In this document: piece after piece, positions 17,588-26,993 of the stretch | Layout: the number at the start of each line of letters is the position of its first letter | Position numbering within the stretch: the stretch's first letter is position 1 | Made by a program: the position numbers and the translations under genes | Notes under the pieces: generated by a model | Seen by the model: only the letters and a program-made list of their open reading frames with translations | The model's database searches: none | What the model was told of the DNA's origin: nothing | DNA from: Hyphomicrobiaceae bacterium | GTDB lineage: Bacteria > Pseudomonadota > Alphaproteobacteria > Rhizobiales > Hyphomicrobiaceae | DNA length: 64,000 nt | Assembly (NCBI GenBank): GCA_008933705.1 | Contig: WBUN01000011.1 | Coordinates: forward strand, 34,923-98,922 | Reading direction: 5' to 3'

Positions 17588-17714
17588 GTTTCCGATCCCT
17601 GCTGTGCTGTGTTCTGCCTTGGTGACGCGAGTGGAGCGACAGATTGCCTGCTCCGTCAAGCGCGGCGCCTTGTGCCATTCGCCGGACAGGAGACGGCTCG
17701 CTCCCCGTCCCACG

Positions 17715-18425
17715 TCACGCGCCGAGATAGGCGCTCTTGACGTGCGGGTTGTCGAGCAGCTCGGCGCCGGTGCCGGTGAGCGTGACGCGCCCCTGCTCCA
17801 GGACGTAGGAGCGGTCCGACAGCTCGAGCGCGGCAAAGGCGTTCTGCTCGACCATGACGACGGTGACGCCCTGGCTGCGGATCTCCTTGATGATCTCGAA
17901 GGTGCGCTCGACGAGGTTGGGCGCCAGCCCCAGCGACGGCTCATCGAACAGCACGAGCTTCGGCGACGACATCAGCGCGCGCGAGATGGCAAGCATCTGC
18001 TGCTCGCCGCCCGACAGCGTGCCGGCCGCCTGATCGCGACGCTCGTAGAGGATCGGGAAACGCTCGAACAGGCGCCGCATGTCGGCGGCGACCTGGTCGG
18101 CGTCGGAGCGCAGGTAGCAGCCCATCTCCAGGTTCTCGCGCACCGTCATGTAGGGGAATACGCGCCGGCCCTCGGGACAATGGGCGATGCCGAGCTGCAG
18201 GATGCGCCTGGCGCTCGCCCGCGTGATGTCCTCGCCCTGGAAGGTGATGCGGCCGGAGGCGGCGGGCAGCACGCCGGAGATCGCCTTCAGGGTGGTGGTC
18301 TTGCCCGCACCGTTGGCGCCGATCAGCGTGACGAGCTCGCCCGCGCGCACGTCGATCGACAGCTCGCGCACGGCGGCGACCTTGCCGTAGCGGCAGACGA
18401 GGCCTTCAACCTTGAGCACGGGCAT
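17715..18425 (-). CDS. Branched-chain amino acid-type ABC transporter ATP-binding protein (LivF-like)
   Basis: 236 residues of a typical LivF ATPase: Walker A GANGAGKTT, signature LSGGEQQ, Walker B LVLFDEPSLGLAP, and H-loop region VVMVEQNA. It pairs with the LivG-like ATPase, whose stop it overlaps by 20 bases. It belongs to the HAAT family of importers, which take branched-chain amino acids but also amides, aromatic acids and other catabolic substrates. Context suggests the last group (see livK promoter motif). Confidence 0.93.
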   Translation of the reverse strand: MPVLKVEGLVCRYGKVAAVRELSIDVRAGELVTLIGANGAGKTTTLKAISGVLPAASGRITFQGEDITRASARRILQLGIAHCPEGRRVFPYMTVRENLEMGCYLRSDADQVAADMRRLFERFPILYERRDQAAGTLSGGEQQMLAISRALMSSPKLVLFDEPSLGLAPNLVERTFEIIKEIRSQGVTVVMVEQNAFAALELSDRSYVLEQGRVTLTGTGAELLDNPHVKSAYLGA

Positions 18426-19191
18426 ACCTCTCGCCGAGATAGGCGCGCACCACCTCCGGGTTGCGCTGGATCTCCGCCGGCGAGCCGCTGGCGATGATCC
18501 TGCCGTAGTTGAGACAGATGATGCGGTCGGACACGCCCATCACCATCTTCATGTCGTGCTCGACCAGAAACACGGTGATGCCGAGCCCGCGAATCTGCGC
18601 CAACAACTTCATGAAGCTCGCTGTCTCGGCCGGGTTCATGCCGGATACCGGCTCGTCGAGCAGCAGCAGCCTGGGCTTGGCGGCCAACGCGACGGCCACT
18701 TCAAGCAGCCGCAGCTCGCCGTAGGGCAGCGACGAGGCGACCTCACCGGCCCGTGCATCGAGGCCGACGAAACGCAGGATGGCGCGCGCCTCTTCGGCGA
18801 GCTGTCTTTCCTCGCGCGCCACGGAGGGGAGGCCGAGAAGGATGGCAATCGGGCGCTGCCTGGAGCGCAGGTGCAGCCCGATCAGAACGTTATCGAGAAC
18901 GGTCTGGCCGGTGAAGACGCTGGTCTTCTGGAAGGTGCGTACCACGCCGAGGGTCGCGATCTCGTTGGGCTTGAGGCCGATGAGCGAGGTGCCGCGGTAG
19001 ACGATGGACCCGCCCGCGGCCGCGACGTAGCCGGTGATGGCGTTGAAGGCTGAGGTCTTGCCGGCGCCGTTGGGGCCGATGAGTGAGAGCACCTCGCCCT
19101 CCTTGACCTCGAAGCTCATGCTCTCCACCGCTGTCAGGCCGCCGAAGCGGATGGAAAGGCCCTCCACGGTCAGCTCGGTTGCGGCGGTCAT
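18406..19191 (-). CDS. Branched-chain amino acid-type ABC transporter ATP-binding protein (LivG-like)
   Basis: 261 residues with Walker A GPNGAGKTSAFNAITGY, the LivG-specific long Q-loop insert, a signature-like LPYGELRLLEVAVAL, Walker B LLLDEPVSGMNP, and VEHDMKMVM. Its ATG overlaps the livM stop as ATGA. Together with LivF it drives transport of the ligand captured by the LivK-like protein encoded upstream. Confidence 0.93.
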   Translation of the reverse strand: MTAATELTVEGLSIRFGGLTAVESMSFEVKEGEVLSLIGPNGAGKTSAFNAITGYVAAAGGSIVYRGTSLIGLKPNEIATLGVVRTFQKTSVFTGQTVLDNVLIGLHLRSRQRPIAILLGLPSVAREERQLAEEARAILRFVGLDARAGEVASSLPYGELRLLEVAVALAAKPRLLLLDEPVSGMNPAETASFMKLLAQIRGLGITVFLVEHDMKMVMGVSDRIICLNYGRIIASGSPAEIQRNPEVVRAYLGERYARAQG

Positions 19192-20222
19192 CGGGCGGGC
19201 TCGATGCTGGCGGGCGGGGCCGCGGCCGTGGCGGGCTCATGGTGCCGCCGCCGCCAGTTGCGCACGGCCGGCACGATGCCCTCGGGCAGGAAGTAGACGA
19301 CCAGCACCATCAGCACGCCGTAGATCACCCACTGCACCTCGGGCTTGATCTCGGCCGCGCGCAGGATCTCGGGCAGCAGGCCGAAGATCAGGCCGCCGAC
19401 GACCGGGCCGGCCAGCGTACCCTTGCCGCCGGTCACCACCATGATGACCATGGTCACGGTGTAGATGAACAGGAAGACGTCGGGATCGACGATGCGCACG
19501 TAGTGCGCGTAGATCGCCCCGGCGGCGCCGGCCATGGCGGCGGAGACCATGGTCGCCAGCACCAGATACTTCGTGACATCGACGCCGACAGAGGTGGCGA
19601 GCGGCTCGTTCTCGCGCAGCGCGATCATGGCGCGGCCGGCGCGCGACTGCACCAGCCGGCGGATGAGGATGTAGGAGAGCACGGCCACGACGAGCACGAG
19701 GTAGTAGTTGGCAGGCTTCCTGAGGAACGACAGCTCGAACAGCTCGGGCGTGCCGAGCCGCAGCGCCGGAATGTTGTTGAGCGCCATCGGCCCTTGCGTC
19801 AGCTCGACCCAGTTCAGCGCCACCAGGCGGATCACCTCGGCGAAGCTGACCGTGACGATGACGAAATAGGCGCCGCGCACCTTGAACGAGATGCGGCCGA
19901 TCACCCAGCCGCACAGACCCGCAATCGTCACCGCGCACAGCATGCCGAGCCAGACCGGCTTGGGCTCCATCTTCACCAGAACGCCGGGCAGCAGATGTGC
20001 CTCGAAGCCGAGCGAGGCGAGACTCGAGACGTAGGCGCCGATGCCGAAGAAGGCGACATGGCCGAGGCTGAGCTGGCCGGTGTAGCCGAGCAGCAGATTG
20101 AGGCTCATGGCGGCGATGATGAAGATCCCCGTCATGATCAGCACGTGCAGCACGTAGAGATCGCTCATCCACAGCGGGATGGAGAACAGGAAGGCCAGCC
20201 ATGCGAGCGTGACAAGACGCAT
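19188..20222 (-). CDS. Branched-chain amino acid-type ABC transporter permease (LivM-like)
   Basis: 344 residues with about ten hydrophobic segments and family landmarks SLNLLLGYTGQLSLGHVAFFGIGAY, ENEPLATSVGVDV, and AGAIYAHYVRIVDPD, then VVTGGKGTLAGPVVGG. It forms the heterodimeric membrane channel with LivH. Its start overlaps the livH stop by one base (TGATG). Confidence 0.92.
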   Translation of the reverse strand: MRLVTLAWLAFLFSIPLWMSDLYVLHVLIMTGIFIIAAMSLNLLLGYTGQLSLGHVAFFGIGAYVSSLASLGFEAHLLPGVLVKMEPKPVWLGMLCAVTIAGLCGWVIGRISFKVRGAYFVIVTVSFAEVIRLVALNWVELTQGPMALNNIPALRLGTPELFELSFLRKPANYYLVLVVAVLSYILIRRLVQSRAGRAMIALRENEPLATSVGVDVTKYLVLATMVSAAMAGAAGAIYAHYVRIVDPDVFLFIYTVTMVIMVVTGGKGTLAGPVVGGLIFGLLPEILRAAEIKPEVQWVIYGVLMVLVVYFLPEGIVPAVRNWRRRHHEPATAAAPPASIEPAR

Positions 20223-21094
20223 CAGCCGATCCGCTCCTTCTGCGCGAACAGGCCGGTCGGCTTGACCAGCAGGATGATGATGATCAGCAGGAAGCCCATG
20301 GCATCGCGGTAGCCCGACGACACGTAGCCGGCACCCAGCTCCTCCATGAAGGCGAGAATGAAGCCGCCGATGGTGGCACCGGGAATGCTGCCGAGACCGC
20401 CGAGAATGACGATGGCGAAGGCCTTGAGCGAGGCCAGATCGCCCATCGTCGGATAGACGACGAAGACGGGGCCGAGCAGCGCGCCGGCCGCCGCGGCAAG
20501 GCCCGATCCCAGCGCGAAGGTCGCCGTGTAGATCGAGTTGATCTGCACGCCCATCAGCGCCGCGGTCTCGCGATCCTGGAAGGTGGCGCGCATGGCCTTG
20601 CCGAGCTTGGTGCGGTTGATAAGGGCATAGGTGGCGGCGATCAGCGCCAGCGCCACCACGAACACGAACAGGCGGTTCCAGGACACCGACACGGGGCCCA
20701 GCACCAGCGGGGAAGCGGGGAATGGACTATCGATCGATTTGGCCACACCCGACCAGGAGAGCTGCTCGATGTTCTGCAGCGCAATCCAGGCGCCGATCAT
20801 CACCAGCATGGTCGTGTCGATGTCGGCACCGCGCAGGCGCCTGAGCAGCAGGAACTCGATGGCCGCGCCGAGCAGCACGCCGAGCAGGATCGCGAGCGGC
20901 AGGGCAACGAAGAAGTTCACCCCCGACACCATCACCCACATGTACATGGCGTACGCGCCGAAGCTGTAGAGCTCGCCATGCGTGAAGTTGACCACCCGCA
21001 TGATGCCGAAGATCAGCGTCAGGCCGATGCCCAGCAGCGCGTAGGTGCCGCCGAGGATGAGCGCATTGAGGCAGTGCTGGAGGAGCTGTTCCAC
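20222..21094 (-). CDS. Branched-chain amino acid-type ABC transporter permease (LivH-like)
   Basis: 290 residues starting from GTG at 21094 (VEQLLQHCLNALILGGTYALLGIGLTLIFG), the usual LivH N-terminus. The frame is open to 21232, but the extra residues are atypical and cover a repeat hairpin. Landmarks are VNFTHGELYSFGAY, TFQDRETAALMGVQ and FAIVILGGLGSIPGATIGG. About eight membrane segments. Confidence 0.9.
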   Translation of the reverse strand: MEQLLQHCLNALILGGTYALLGIGLTLIFGIMRVVNFTHGELYSFGAYAMYMWVMVSGVNFFVALPLAILLGVLLGAAIEFLLLRRLRGADIDTTMLVMIGAWIALQNIEQLSWSGVAKSIDSPFPASPLVLGPVSVSWNRLFVFVVALALIAATYALINRTKLGKAMRATFQDRETAALMGVQINSIYTATFALGSGLAAAAGALLGPVFVVYPTMGDLASLKAFAIVILGGLGSIPGATIGGFILAFMEELGAGYVSSGYRDAMGFLLIIIILLVKPTGLFAQKERIG

Positions 21095-21218
21095 GGAGCG
21101 CTTGAGATCGAATGACGGTGCGGCGTTCTCCCTACCCCCCGCACATCTGAGATGCGTGAAGATGGGACCGGCGTAAGCAGGCTGCGCGCCGCGGCGCAGC
21201 CCGCCAACCTCAGTCGAG

Positions 21219-21244
21219 CCCTCTCCCCGCAAGCGGGGAGAGGG
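21219..21244. repeat. Hairpin repeat between livK and livH
   Basis: CCCTCTCCCCGC-AA-GCGGGGAGAGGG, a perfect 12-bp stem. This is a common dispersed alphaproteobacterial hairpin. Sitting just after the binding-protein gene and before livH, it could protect the upstream mRNA or attenuate readthrough, giving more binding protein than permease. Confidence 0.7.
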
Positions 21245-21254
21245 AATGAGAGGA

Positions 21255-22406
21255 CTACTGGCGCGTGACCTTGCCGCCCTCGATCTTGACCAGATACACG
21301 CTTGGCACGTTCTGCGCGCTTTCCTTGCCGGCCGGTCCCTGCTTGATGAAGGCGATGTCGCCGTTGATGCCCTGCACCTTGACGCCCCACAGAGCCTGCT
21401 GGATCGCCGCGGGCTCGGCCTTGCCGGCCGCCTTGATGGCCGCGACGATGGTGTGGATGCCGTCCCAGCCGCGGAAGCCCTCCGTCAGTCCGCCGACGTT
21501 GTATTTCTTCTCGTTCCACAGCGCGACGAACTTCTTGGCGATGTCGGGGTTCTTCACGGCTTCAGGGAACCAGGGTGTGAAGAACACGAGATGATAGGAG
21601 CCGTTCGCTGCTGCACCGGCCTGGGCAATGAGCTGGTCGGGCGAGTTGGAGCCGCCCGTGGTGATGATGCGGGCGATGAGCTGCTGATCCTTGGCCTGCT
21701 TCAGAAGCAGCGTGATCTGCTCGACCGCGGTCGTCACGAACAGCGTGTCGCTGCCGGACGCCTTGATCTTGGCGAGCTGGGCAGAGAAGTCGGTGGCCTT
21801 GGGGTCCATCGTCTCCATCACGCCGACCGTGACGCCTTCGCGCTTGGCGGCTTCGGAGAACTCCTTGGCGGCGCCGAGCCCGAAATCGTTGTTGGTGCTG
21901 AGGAAGTCGGCCTTCTTGATGCCGAGCTTCTTGAAGAGCGGCGTGAACGCCTTGGCCTCCATCTCCGAGGTGGGGCTGATGCGGAAGATGTAGGGATTGC
22001 CCGAGACGGTGATCTTGCCGGAGGAGGACGTCTCGACCAGCATCGGCACCTTGTATTCCTCAAGCTTGGGCATGACGGCGAGCGTCAGCGTGGAGCTCCA
22101 GGCACCCATCATGACGGGAACCTTGTCCTTGACGATCAGCTTCTCGGCGGTCGCGACGGCCTCCGTCGGGTTGGACTTGTTGTCCTCGACGATGAGCTGG
22201 ATCTTGCGGCCGAGCACGCCGCCGGCCTTGTTGATCTCCTCCTCGGCAATCTTGGCGCCTTGGGCGACGTAGTTGCCGGACGCGGCGAAGGCGCCGGTCA
22301 ACGGCTGCGTGACGCCGATCTTGATCGGCTCCTGGGCTGCGGCGGCACCTGCCAGGAGCGTTGCTCCGAGCGCGGCCAGCATGGTCTTGAACGGACGCGA
22401 TGCCAT
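21255..22406 (-). CDS. HAAT-family ABC transporter substrate-binding protein (LivK-like)
   Basis: 383 residues: signal peptide (MLAALGATLLAGAAAAQ), then a Peripla_BP_6 fold beginning EPIKIGVTQPLTGAFAASGNYVAQGAKIAEEEINKAGGVLG. Later landmarks are PVMMGAWSSTLTLAVMP and YIFRISPTSEMEAKAF. The ligand cannot be read from sequence. The gene is first in a livKHMGF order, and a GntR-type palindrome lies 73 bases ahead of its start, which ties the transporter to the F420/molybdenum-hydroxylase gene set next door rather than to general amino acid uptake. Confidence 0.92.
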   Translation of the reverse strand: MASRPFKTMLAALGATLLAGAAAAQEPIKIGVTQPLTGAFAASGNYVAQGAKIAEEEINKAGGVLGRKIQLIVEDNKSNPTEAVATAEKLIVKDKVPVMMGAWSSTLTLAVMPKLEEYKVPMLVETSSSGKITVSGNPYIFRISPTSEMEAKAFTPLFKKLGIKKADFLSTNNDFGLGAAKEFSEAAKREGVTVGVMETMDPKATDFSAQLAKIKASGSDTLFVTTAVEQITLLLKQAKDQQLIARIITTGGSNSPDQLIAQAGAAANGSYHLVFFTPWFPEAVKNPDIAKKFVALWNEKKYNVGGLTEGFRGWDGIHTIVAAIKAAGKAEPAAIQQALWGVKVQGINGDIAFIKQGPAGKESAQNVPSVYLVKIEGGKVTRQ

Positions 22407-22478
22407 TGACGTGATCTCCCCTGCGCTGAGACGGAATTTGCCGAAGTTACTTTCCCAGACCGATGGGCATGACGGCTT

Positions 22479-22494
22479 GTACCAATGTTAGTAA
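22479..22494. promoter_or_regulatory. Putative GntR operator, site D (livK promoter)
   Basis: GTACCA-ATGT-TAGTAA. It matches the pattern GTNCTA-N4-TAGNAC found at three other sites, with two mismatches. It lies between the oxidoreductase stop and the livK start, in the only non-coding gap on that side. This is the weakest of the four sites. Confidence 0.5.
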
Positions 22495-22574
22495 AACCAT
22501 CACAGTTGAGGATATGAGAGAGGCCGTAAGCTGACAAGCGCGTTTGCACCGCCCGATTCGAGGCAAACTGCGCA

Positions 22575-23537
22575 TCATTTCATCATTTTTTGCAGGCGCG
22601 GGATGATGTCGTTCGCGATCGCTTCCACCTGCTCCTTCTCGTACCTGTAGGGAACGAAGATGATGCGATCGACGCCGGCGGCAACGTGCGCCGCGAGCTG
22701 CTCGACGCACTCCTCGACGCTGCCCATGATGGCGCTGTCCATGGTCGACTCCGACCAAGAGGCGTAGTCCCACTCGGTCTGCAGCCAGTGCTTCATCGGC
22801 TCCTCGATCTTGGATCGCGGGCCGATGCAGATGGGGAGCTGGTTGGTGGAGATCAGCTCGTCGGGATTGCGCCCGGCTTCCTCGGCGAAGGAGCGCACCT
22901 TGCTCCATACGCGCTGGAAGCTCTCGGGCGTGTAGTAGTAGGTGAGCCAGCCGTCGCCCTTGGTCGCCGCCCGCTTCAGCACCGCATCGACATAACCGCC
23001 GATCAGGATGGGAGGCCGCGGCTTCTGCACGGGCTTCGGGTAAAGCACGGCGCCGCGCAGGAGGTAGGGCGGATAGTCGCCGACGACTTTTTCCTCCGTC
23101 CACAGCCTGTTTATGATCTCGAGACTCTGCTCCATGATCTTGCCGCGCTGGTGGAAGTCGACCCCCATGGAGTCGAACTCGCGCTTGTACCAGCCGACCG
23201 CGGCGCCGACGATCAGGCGGCCGTTCGAGATATGGTCGATGGTCGCCAGCTCCTTGGCCAGGATGACGGGGTTGCGCATCGGCATGACGAGGATACCCGT
23301 GCCGACCTTGATCCTGCTCGTGCGCGCGGCCACCGCCGTCAGGATCGTCAGCGCCTCGTGGATCGGAAAGCTCGGCTCGACGCCGAGCAGGATATGGTCC
23401 CAGGCCCACACCGACTCGTAACCGAGCTCTTCCATGCGCACGCCGTACGCGATCAGCTCCTGCGCATCGGGCATCTCCGGGTACTTCGTGAAGTTGCGCA
23501 TGGCGATGCCGAATACGGTCTGCTTGTTCTTGGCCAT
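22575..23537 (-). CDS. Luciferase-like (LLM) oxidoreductase, probably F420-dependent
   Basis: 320 residues of the bacterial-luciferase-like TIM barrel: FGIAMRNFTKYPEMPDAQELIAYG near the start, YESVWAWDHILLG, the non-prolyl-cis region VGTGILVMPMRNPVILAKELATID, RLIVGAAVGWYKREFDSMG, and PRPPILIGGY. The family uses FMN or coenzyme F420. A complete F420 pathway is encoded 4 kb upstream in the same regulon, so F420 is the likely cofactor here (inference). It is the last gene of the PLP enzyme/CoA-transferase unit, 47 bases after the beta subunit. The frame continues upstream, but the ATG at 23537, 7 bases downstream of AAGGAG, is the start. Confidence 0.88.
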   Translation of the reverse strand: MAKNKQTVFGIAMRNFTKYPEMPDAQELIAYGVRMEELGYESVWAWDHILLGVEPSFPIHEALTILTAVAARTSRIKVGTGILVMPMRNPVILAKELATIDHISNGRLIVGAAVGWYKREFDSMGVDFHQRGKIMEQSLEIINRLWTEEKVVGDYPPYLLRGAVLYPKPVQKPRPPILIGGYVDAVLKRAATKGDGWLTYYYTPESFQRVWSKVRSFAEEAGRNPDELISTNQLPICIGPRSKIEEPMKHWLQTEWDYASWSESTMDSAIMGSVEECVEQLAAHVAAGVDRIIFVPYRYEKEQVEAIANDIIPRLQKMMK

Positions 23538-23584
23538 GGGTGCTCCTTGTTGTGCAATGCGATGCTGGGCGTCGCCGGCAACAT

Positions 23585-24367
23585 TCACGCCGTGAAGCGG
23601 CGGTCGGGATCGAGACGGCGCAGCGTGGCCAGCTCCTCCTTGCGGGGCGGCTCCACGGTCTCGACCTTCCGGTCGAACAGCAGCTTGAAGCCGGTGTTGT
23701 CCTGCACCTGCTCGCGCGTGACGCCGTGCTGCAGCGCCAGCACCTTCATCTCGCGCGTCTCCTCGTCGAAGCCCATCAGCGCAAGATCGGTGACGACCCG
23801 CCACAGGCCGCCCTCGGGCAGTCCGGCCTCGGCGCGGGAGCGCCTGCCCCTGATCCAGCCGGGCGACGTGATGAAATCGACATCGGGCACGAACCGACGC
23901 TTCTCGTGCTTCATCGCCACGATCATGTTGGTCAGCGAGGAGATGTCGTTGCCACCGCCGGTGCCCGGCAGGCGCGTCTTGGGGTTGTCGGCATCGCCGA
24001 TGAAGGAGGAATTGAGATTGCCGAAGCGGTCGATCTGGGCGCCGCCCATGAAGCCGATATCGACGTAACCCCGCTGCAGCAGCAGCAGGACGTCAGTGAT
24101 GGGCAGCACCATGTTGGCATAGCGCGTGCAGCGCTGCTCGTTGGTCGACGGCGGAAGCTCGCCCGGCACGATGCGCGGGCCGATGGTTCCGCCCTCGAAC
24201 AGGATGGTGAGATGCGGGGCGAACTGGTGCTGCGCCAGGGTTGCTGCCAGCAGCGGCACGCCGATGCCGGCAAATACGGTCTGGCCGTCCTTCAGCAGCC
24301 TTGCGGCCATGACGCACAGCAGCTCAGAGGCCGTGTACGTTGTGCCTCCCGATTGATGCTTAGTCAT
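23585..24367 (-). CDS. CoA-transferase, beta subunit (glutaconate CoA-transferase B-like)
   Basis: 260 residues of a family I CoA-transferase small subunit. The segment LTILFEGGTIGPRI contains the glutamate (Glu58) at the position of the catalytic residue in glutaconate CoA-transferase subunit B; GFMGGAQIDRFGNLNSSFIGD and GTGGGNDISSLTN are typical. The enzyme moves CoA between carboxylates. The start ATG at 24367 overlaps the alpha subunit's end by eight bases, indicating coupled translation. Confidence 0.88.
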   Translation of the reverse strand: MTKHQSGGTTYTASELLCVMAARLLKDGQTVFAGIGVPLLAATLAQHQFAPHLTILFEGGTIGPRIVPGELPPSTNEQRCTRYANMVLPITDVLLLLQRGYVDIGFMGGAQIDRFGNLNSSFIGDADNPKTRLPGTGGGNDISSLTNMIVAMKHEKRRFVPDVDFITSPGWIRGRRSRAEAGLPEGGLWRVVTDLALMGFDEETREMKVLALQHGVTREQVQDNTGFKLLFDRKVETVEPPRKEELATLRRLDPDRRFTA

Positions 24368-25331
24368 TATGTACGCTCCTGCCGCGGCGGCATGCATCGA
24401 GAACGGCGTCCATCCCGAGCTTGGAAAGGTAGTCGGCCCAGGACTTGGGCTCGTAGTAGTAGCGGGCGAGATAGTCCTGGGCGCCCTTGACGGCGTCCTC
24501 GGTCGTCATGTGGGCATATTCGTCGAGATGCGAGAAGAATGGCTCATAGACGCCGTAGCACTCGTGCGGGGCGCAGCCGATCTGCACCTCGACCACCGCA
24601 TCGACGGTGAAGAAGGGAATGCGTGTCTGGTCGGGCGTTCGGCGGATCTGCTCGTTGGAGATGATCCGCTCCGTCGTCAAGATCACGCGCTTGGCGGCCA
24701 TGGCGATGTCGAGGTCCATGAACTGCAGGCCGTCGAGCTGGGCATTGCCGTAGGCGTCGCAACGCTGCACGTGGATCAGCGCCACATCCGGATTGAGGGC
24801 CGGCAGAAGAGCCAGCTCCTCGCCCGTGAAGGGGCACGTCATGGTCTTGAGGCCATCGCCCAGGCGCTCGCCGACGCCCGAGCCCAGCATCGTGCGCGAG
24901 GGCATGAAGGGTATGCCCATGGCGCCGGCACGATAGCGCAGGCCCATCGACATGTGGCTCCACTCCTCGAACACGGCGAGCTTGTTCTCGGTGTAGTGGC
25001 GCATCACCTTCGATACGCCCCAGATCAGGCCCTGGCTGAACCAGCTCGTCACCACGTGGCGCGACACGCCGGATGCAAGCAGAAGATCGCTTTCCGACGA
25101 GGCGATGGAACGGGAGACGGTCAGGTTCTGCTTGCGTGCGCGGATCAGCGCCCAGATCATGGCATAGGGCGTGCGCGACAGGTGGCAGCCGCCGAGGGCG
25201 ACGTGATCGCCGTCGCTGACGAGCTTGGCCGCCTCCTCGAGCGACATGACCTTCTCGCGCAAACCGCGATCGCGCGCGAGCGTGTCCTCGCGCAGCTTCC
25301 GGTAAGGCGTCACCAGGCTTTGCGTGCTCAT
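24360..25331 (-). CDS. CoA-transferase, alpha subunit (glutaconate CoA-transferase A-like)
   Basis: 323 residues of the family I large subunit: MSLEEAAKLVSDGDHVALGGCHLSRTP, IGCAPHECYGVYEPFF and LNPDVALIHVQRCDAYGNAQLDG. It forms the heteromeric enzyme with the beta subunit encoded directly after it. The gene order PLP enzyme - alpha - beta - LLM oxidoreductase implies that a carboxylic acid made by the earlier enzymes is activated to its CoA ester before or after the F420-linked step. The acid is unknown. Confidence 0.88.
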   Translation of the reverse strand: MSTQSLVTPYRKLREDTLARDRGLREKVMSLEEAAKLVSDGDHVALGGCHLSRTPYAMIWALIRARKQNLTVSRSIASSESDLLLASGVSRHVVTSWFSQGLIWGVSKVMRHYTENKLAVFEEWSHMSMGLRYRAGAMGIPFMPSRTMLGSGVGERLGDGLKTMTCPFTGEELALLPALNPDVALIHVQRCDAYGNAQLDGLQFMDLDIAMAAKRVILTTERIISNEQIRRTPDQTRIPFFTVDAVVEVQIGCAPHECYGVYEPFFSHLDEYAHMTTEDAVKGAQDYLARYYYEPKSWADYLSKLGMDAVLDACRRGRSVHND

Positions 25332-25358
25332 GCGCGTCTATTCCTTCCGGGTCAGGGA

Positions 25359-26861
25359 TCAGGCGGCGGCGTGCATGCCGCTGTCGCGGTTGAAAGCGGC
25401 GATCATCTCGTCCCACTGCGGCACGAGGGCATGCAGGCCGCGCCAGAAGTCCTGGGATTTGCGGCGATCGAAATCGGCAAGTGCAATGCCCTGCTGCTCG
25501 ACCCACGTGAAATAGCCGAGGTTGAAGACGCGCTCGCGCTCACGATGGGTCGCATCGAGCACGTGCTCGGTATCGGCGCCGAGGAGGTGCCGGCCGACCA
25601 GCTCGGCCGCCGTCTCGTCCGTCAACTCGCCCTGGTTGTGCCGCCGCTTCAGGTAGGTCTCGAGCTCGCTCCGGTAGAGCTCGTGCCCATCGGTGGCGAC
25701 CGTGATGATGACGTCGTCGGGCCCGAGCGCCAAGTGCTTGGCCATCTTGATGGCTCCGAGAACATTGGCGATTGAGGACAGCCCGAAGTAGCCGAGCATG
25801 CGCGCCGTTGCGGGCGCGAGCCCAAGGCGCCGCCCAAGGTAGGCCCGTCCGGCCTCGGTGTTGAAGACGGCGTTGAGTCCGTCGGTCGCCTGGTCGCTGA
25901 TCCCGATGACGAGGTCGGTGTTCATCACATTGTGGATGAGCGGAACGTGCTTGTCGCCGATGCCCTGGATATTGTGCTCGCCGTAGCCGTTCATGAGCAG
26001 CGTCGGGCACTCCACGGCCTCGACCACCGCAATGCGGGTGCCGTGCTTGTCCTTGAGATAGTCGCCCGCCGCGAGCGTGCCGGCCGAACCGCTGGCAGAG
26101 ACATATCCGGCAAGCTTCAGCGGCTTCGATGTGCCTCGCAGGCTCTGGAAGATCTTCTCCAGCGCCGGCCCGGTGCAGCGCCAGTGTCCGAGATAATTGC
26201 CGAACTCGCTGAACTGATTGACGATCTCGTTGGCCGGATCGCGCGCAAGCTCAGCGCACCTGTCGTAGATCTCCTTGACGTTGGATTCGGTGCCGGGCGT
26301 GCGCACAATGTCCTCGGGCGCCGTCACCCAATGGCCGAGCCAGTCGAACCGCTCCTGGCTCATGCCGCCGGGAAGAACCGCCACGCCGCGGCAGCCGAGA
26401 ATGCGCGAGATGGCAACGCCGCCGCGGCAATAGTTGCCGGTCGAGGGCCACACGGCCCGCTGGCGCGCCGGATCGAAGCGGCCGGCAACCAGGCGAGGCG
26501 CGAGACAGGCATAGGCGGCCAATACCTTGTGCGCGCGGATCATCGGGAACAGCGCGCCAAGCGCCACCACGATGCGCGCCTTCACCCCGGTCAGAGATGC
26601 AGGCAGCTCCACGTGAACCGGCGTTGCTGCCTGGCCGGTTCGCCCGAGGTCGTTGAACCAATTGACCCGGTAGAGATTGTGCGGGTGCGCCTCATCCGGA
26701 CCCACGCTCGCCAGCGATGCGCGGACGTTCTTGGGCGCCTTCGCGGGATCCGCCAGCTCGCCGAACGTGGGCAGGCGGATGCCCTTGTCCCTCAGCAGCG
26801 CAACGGTGCGGGCGCGAACGGCCTTGTCGTCCACCTTGACCGGGAAGTCGAACGGACCCAT
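25359..26861 (-). CDS. PLP-dependent enzyme of the tryptophan-synthase-beta/cysteine-synthase fold
   Basis: 500 residues, longer than ordinary cysteine synthases (~310). Features of fold-type II PLP enzymes: [13 protein letters not shown], then [13 protein letters not shown] holding the presumptive Schiff-base lysine, [22 protein letters not shown] (the phosphate- and substrate-binding S-x-GN loop), and [18 protein letters not shown] (glycine-rich phosphate cup). Reactions in this fold include beta-elimination, deamination and beta-replacement. A ~130-residue C-terminal extension ([29 protein letters not shown] onward) is unfamiliar to me. It is first in its operon, 59 bases downstream of a perfect GTNCTA-N4-TAGNAC site. 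Substrate unknown. Confidence 0.78.
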   Translation of the reverse strand: MGPFDFPVKVDDKAVRARTVALLRDKGIRLPTFGELADPAKAPKNVRASLASVGPDEAHPHNLYRVNWFNDLGRTGQAATPVHVELPASLTGVKARIVVALGALFPMIRAHKVLAAYACLAPRLVAGRFDPARQRAVWPSTGNYCRGGVAISRILGCRGVAVLPGGMSQERFDWLGHWVTAPEDIVRTPGTESNVKEIYDRCAELARDPANEIVNQFSEFGNYLGHWRCTGPALEKIFQSLRGTSKPLKLAGYVSASGSAGTLAAGDYLKDKHGTRIAVVEAVECPTLLMNGYGEHNIQGIGDKHVPLIHNVMNTDLVIGISDQATDGLNAVFNTEAGRAYLGRRLGLAPATARMLGYFGLSSIANVLGAIKMAKHLALGPDDVIITVATDGHELYRSELETYLKRRHNQGELTDETAAELVGRHLLGADTEHVLDATHRERERVFNLGYFTWVEQQGIALADFDRRKSQDFWRGLHALVPQWDEMIAAFNRDSGMHAAA

Positions 26862-26920
26862 GCGAATGCGCTTCCTACACTTCCATCTCGGCCTGCAGCC
26901 GCTTCCCGACTGTTTCTATT

Positions 26921-26936
26921 GTTCTATTCTTAGTAC
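26921..26936. promoter_or_regulatory. Putative GntR operator, site C (PLP enzyme operon)
   Basis: GTTCTA-TTCT-TAGTAC, a perfect match to GTNCTA-N4-TAGNAC and nearly symmetrical. It lies in an AT-rich patch between the fbiC stop and the start of the PLP enzyme gene. Confidence 0.68.
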
Positions 26937-26993
26937 CAGTATCCTACGGCCGTTCACGGCAGGCAACAGGGAATTCCTGCATGTCTCCAACAC

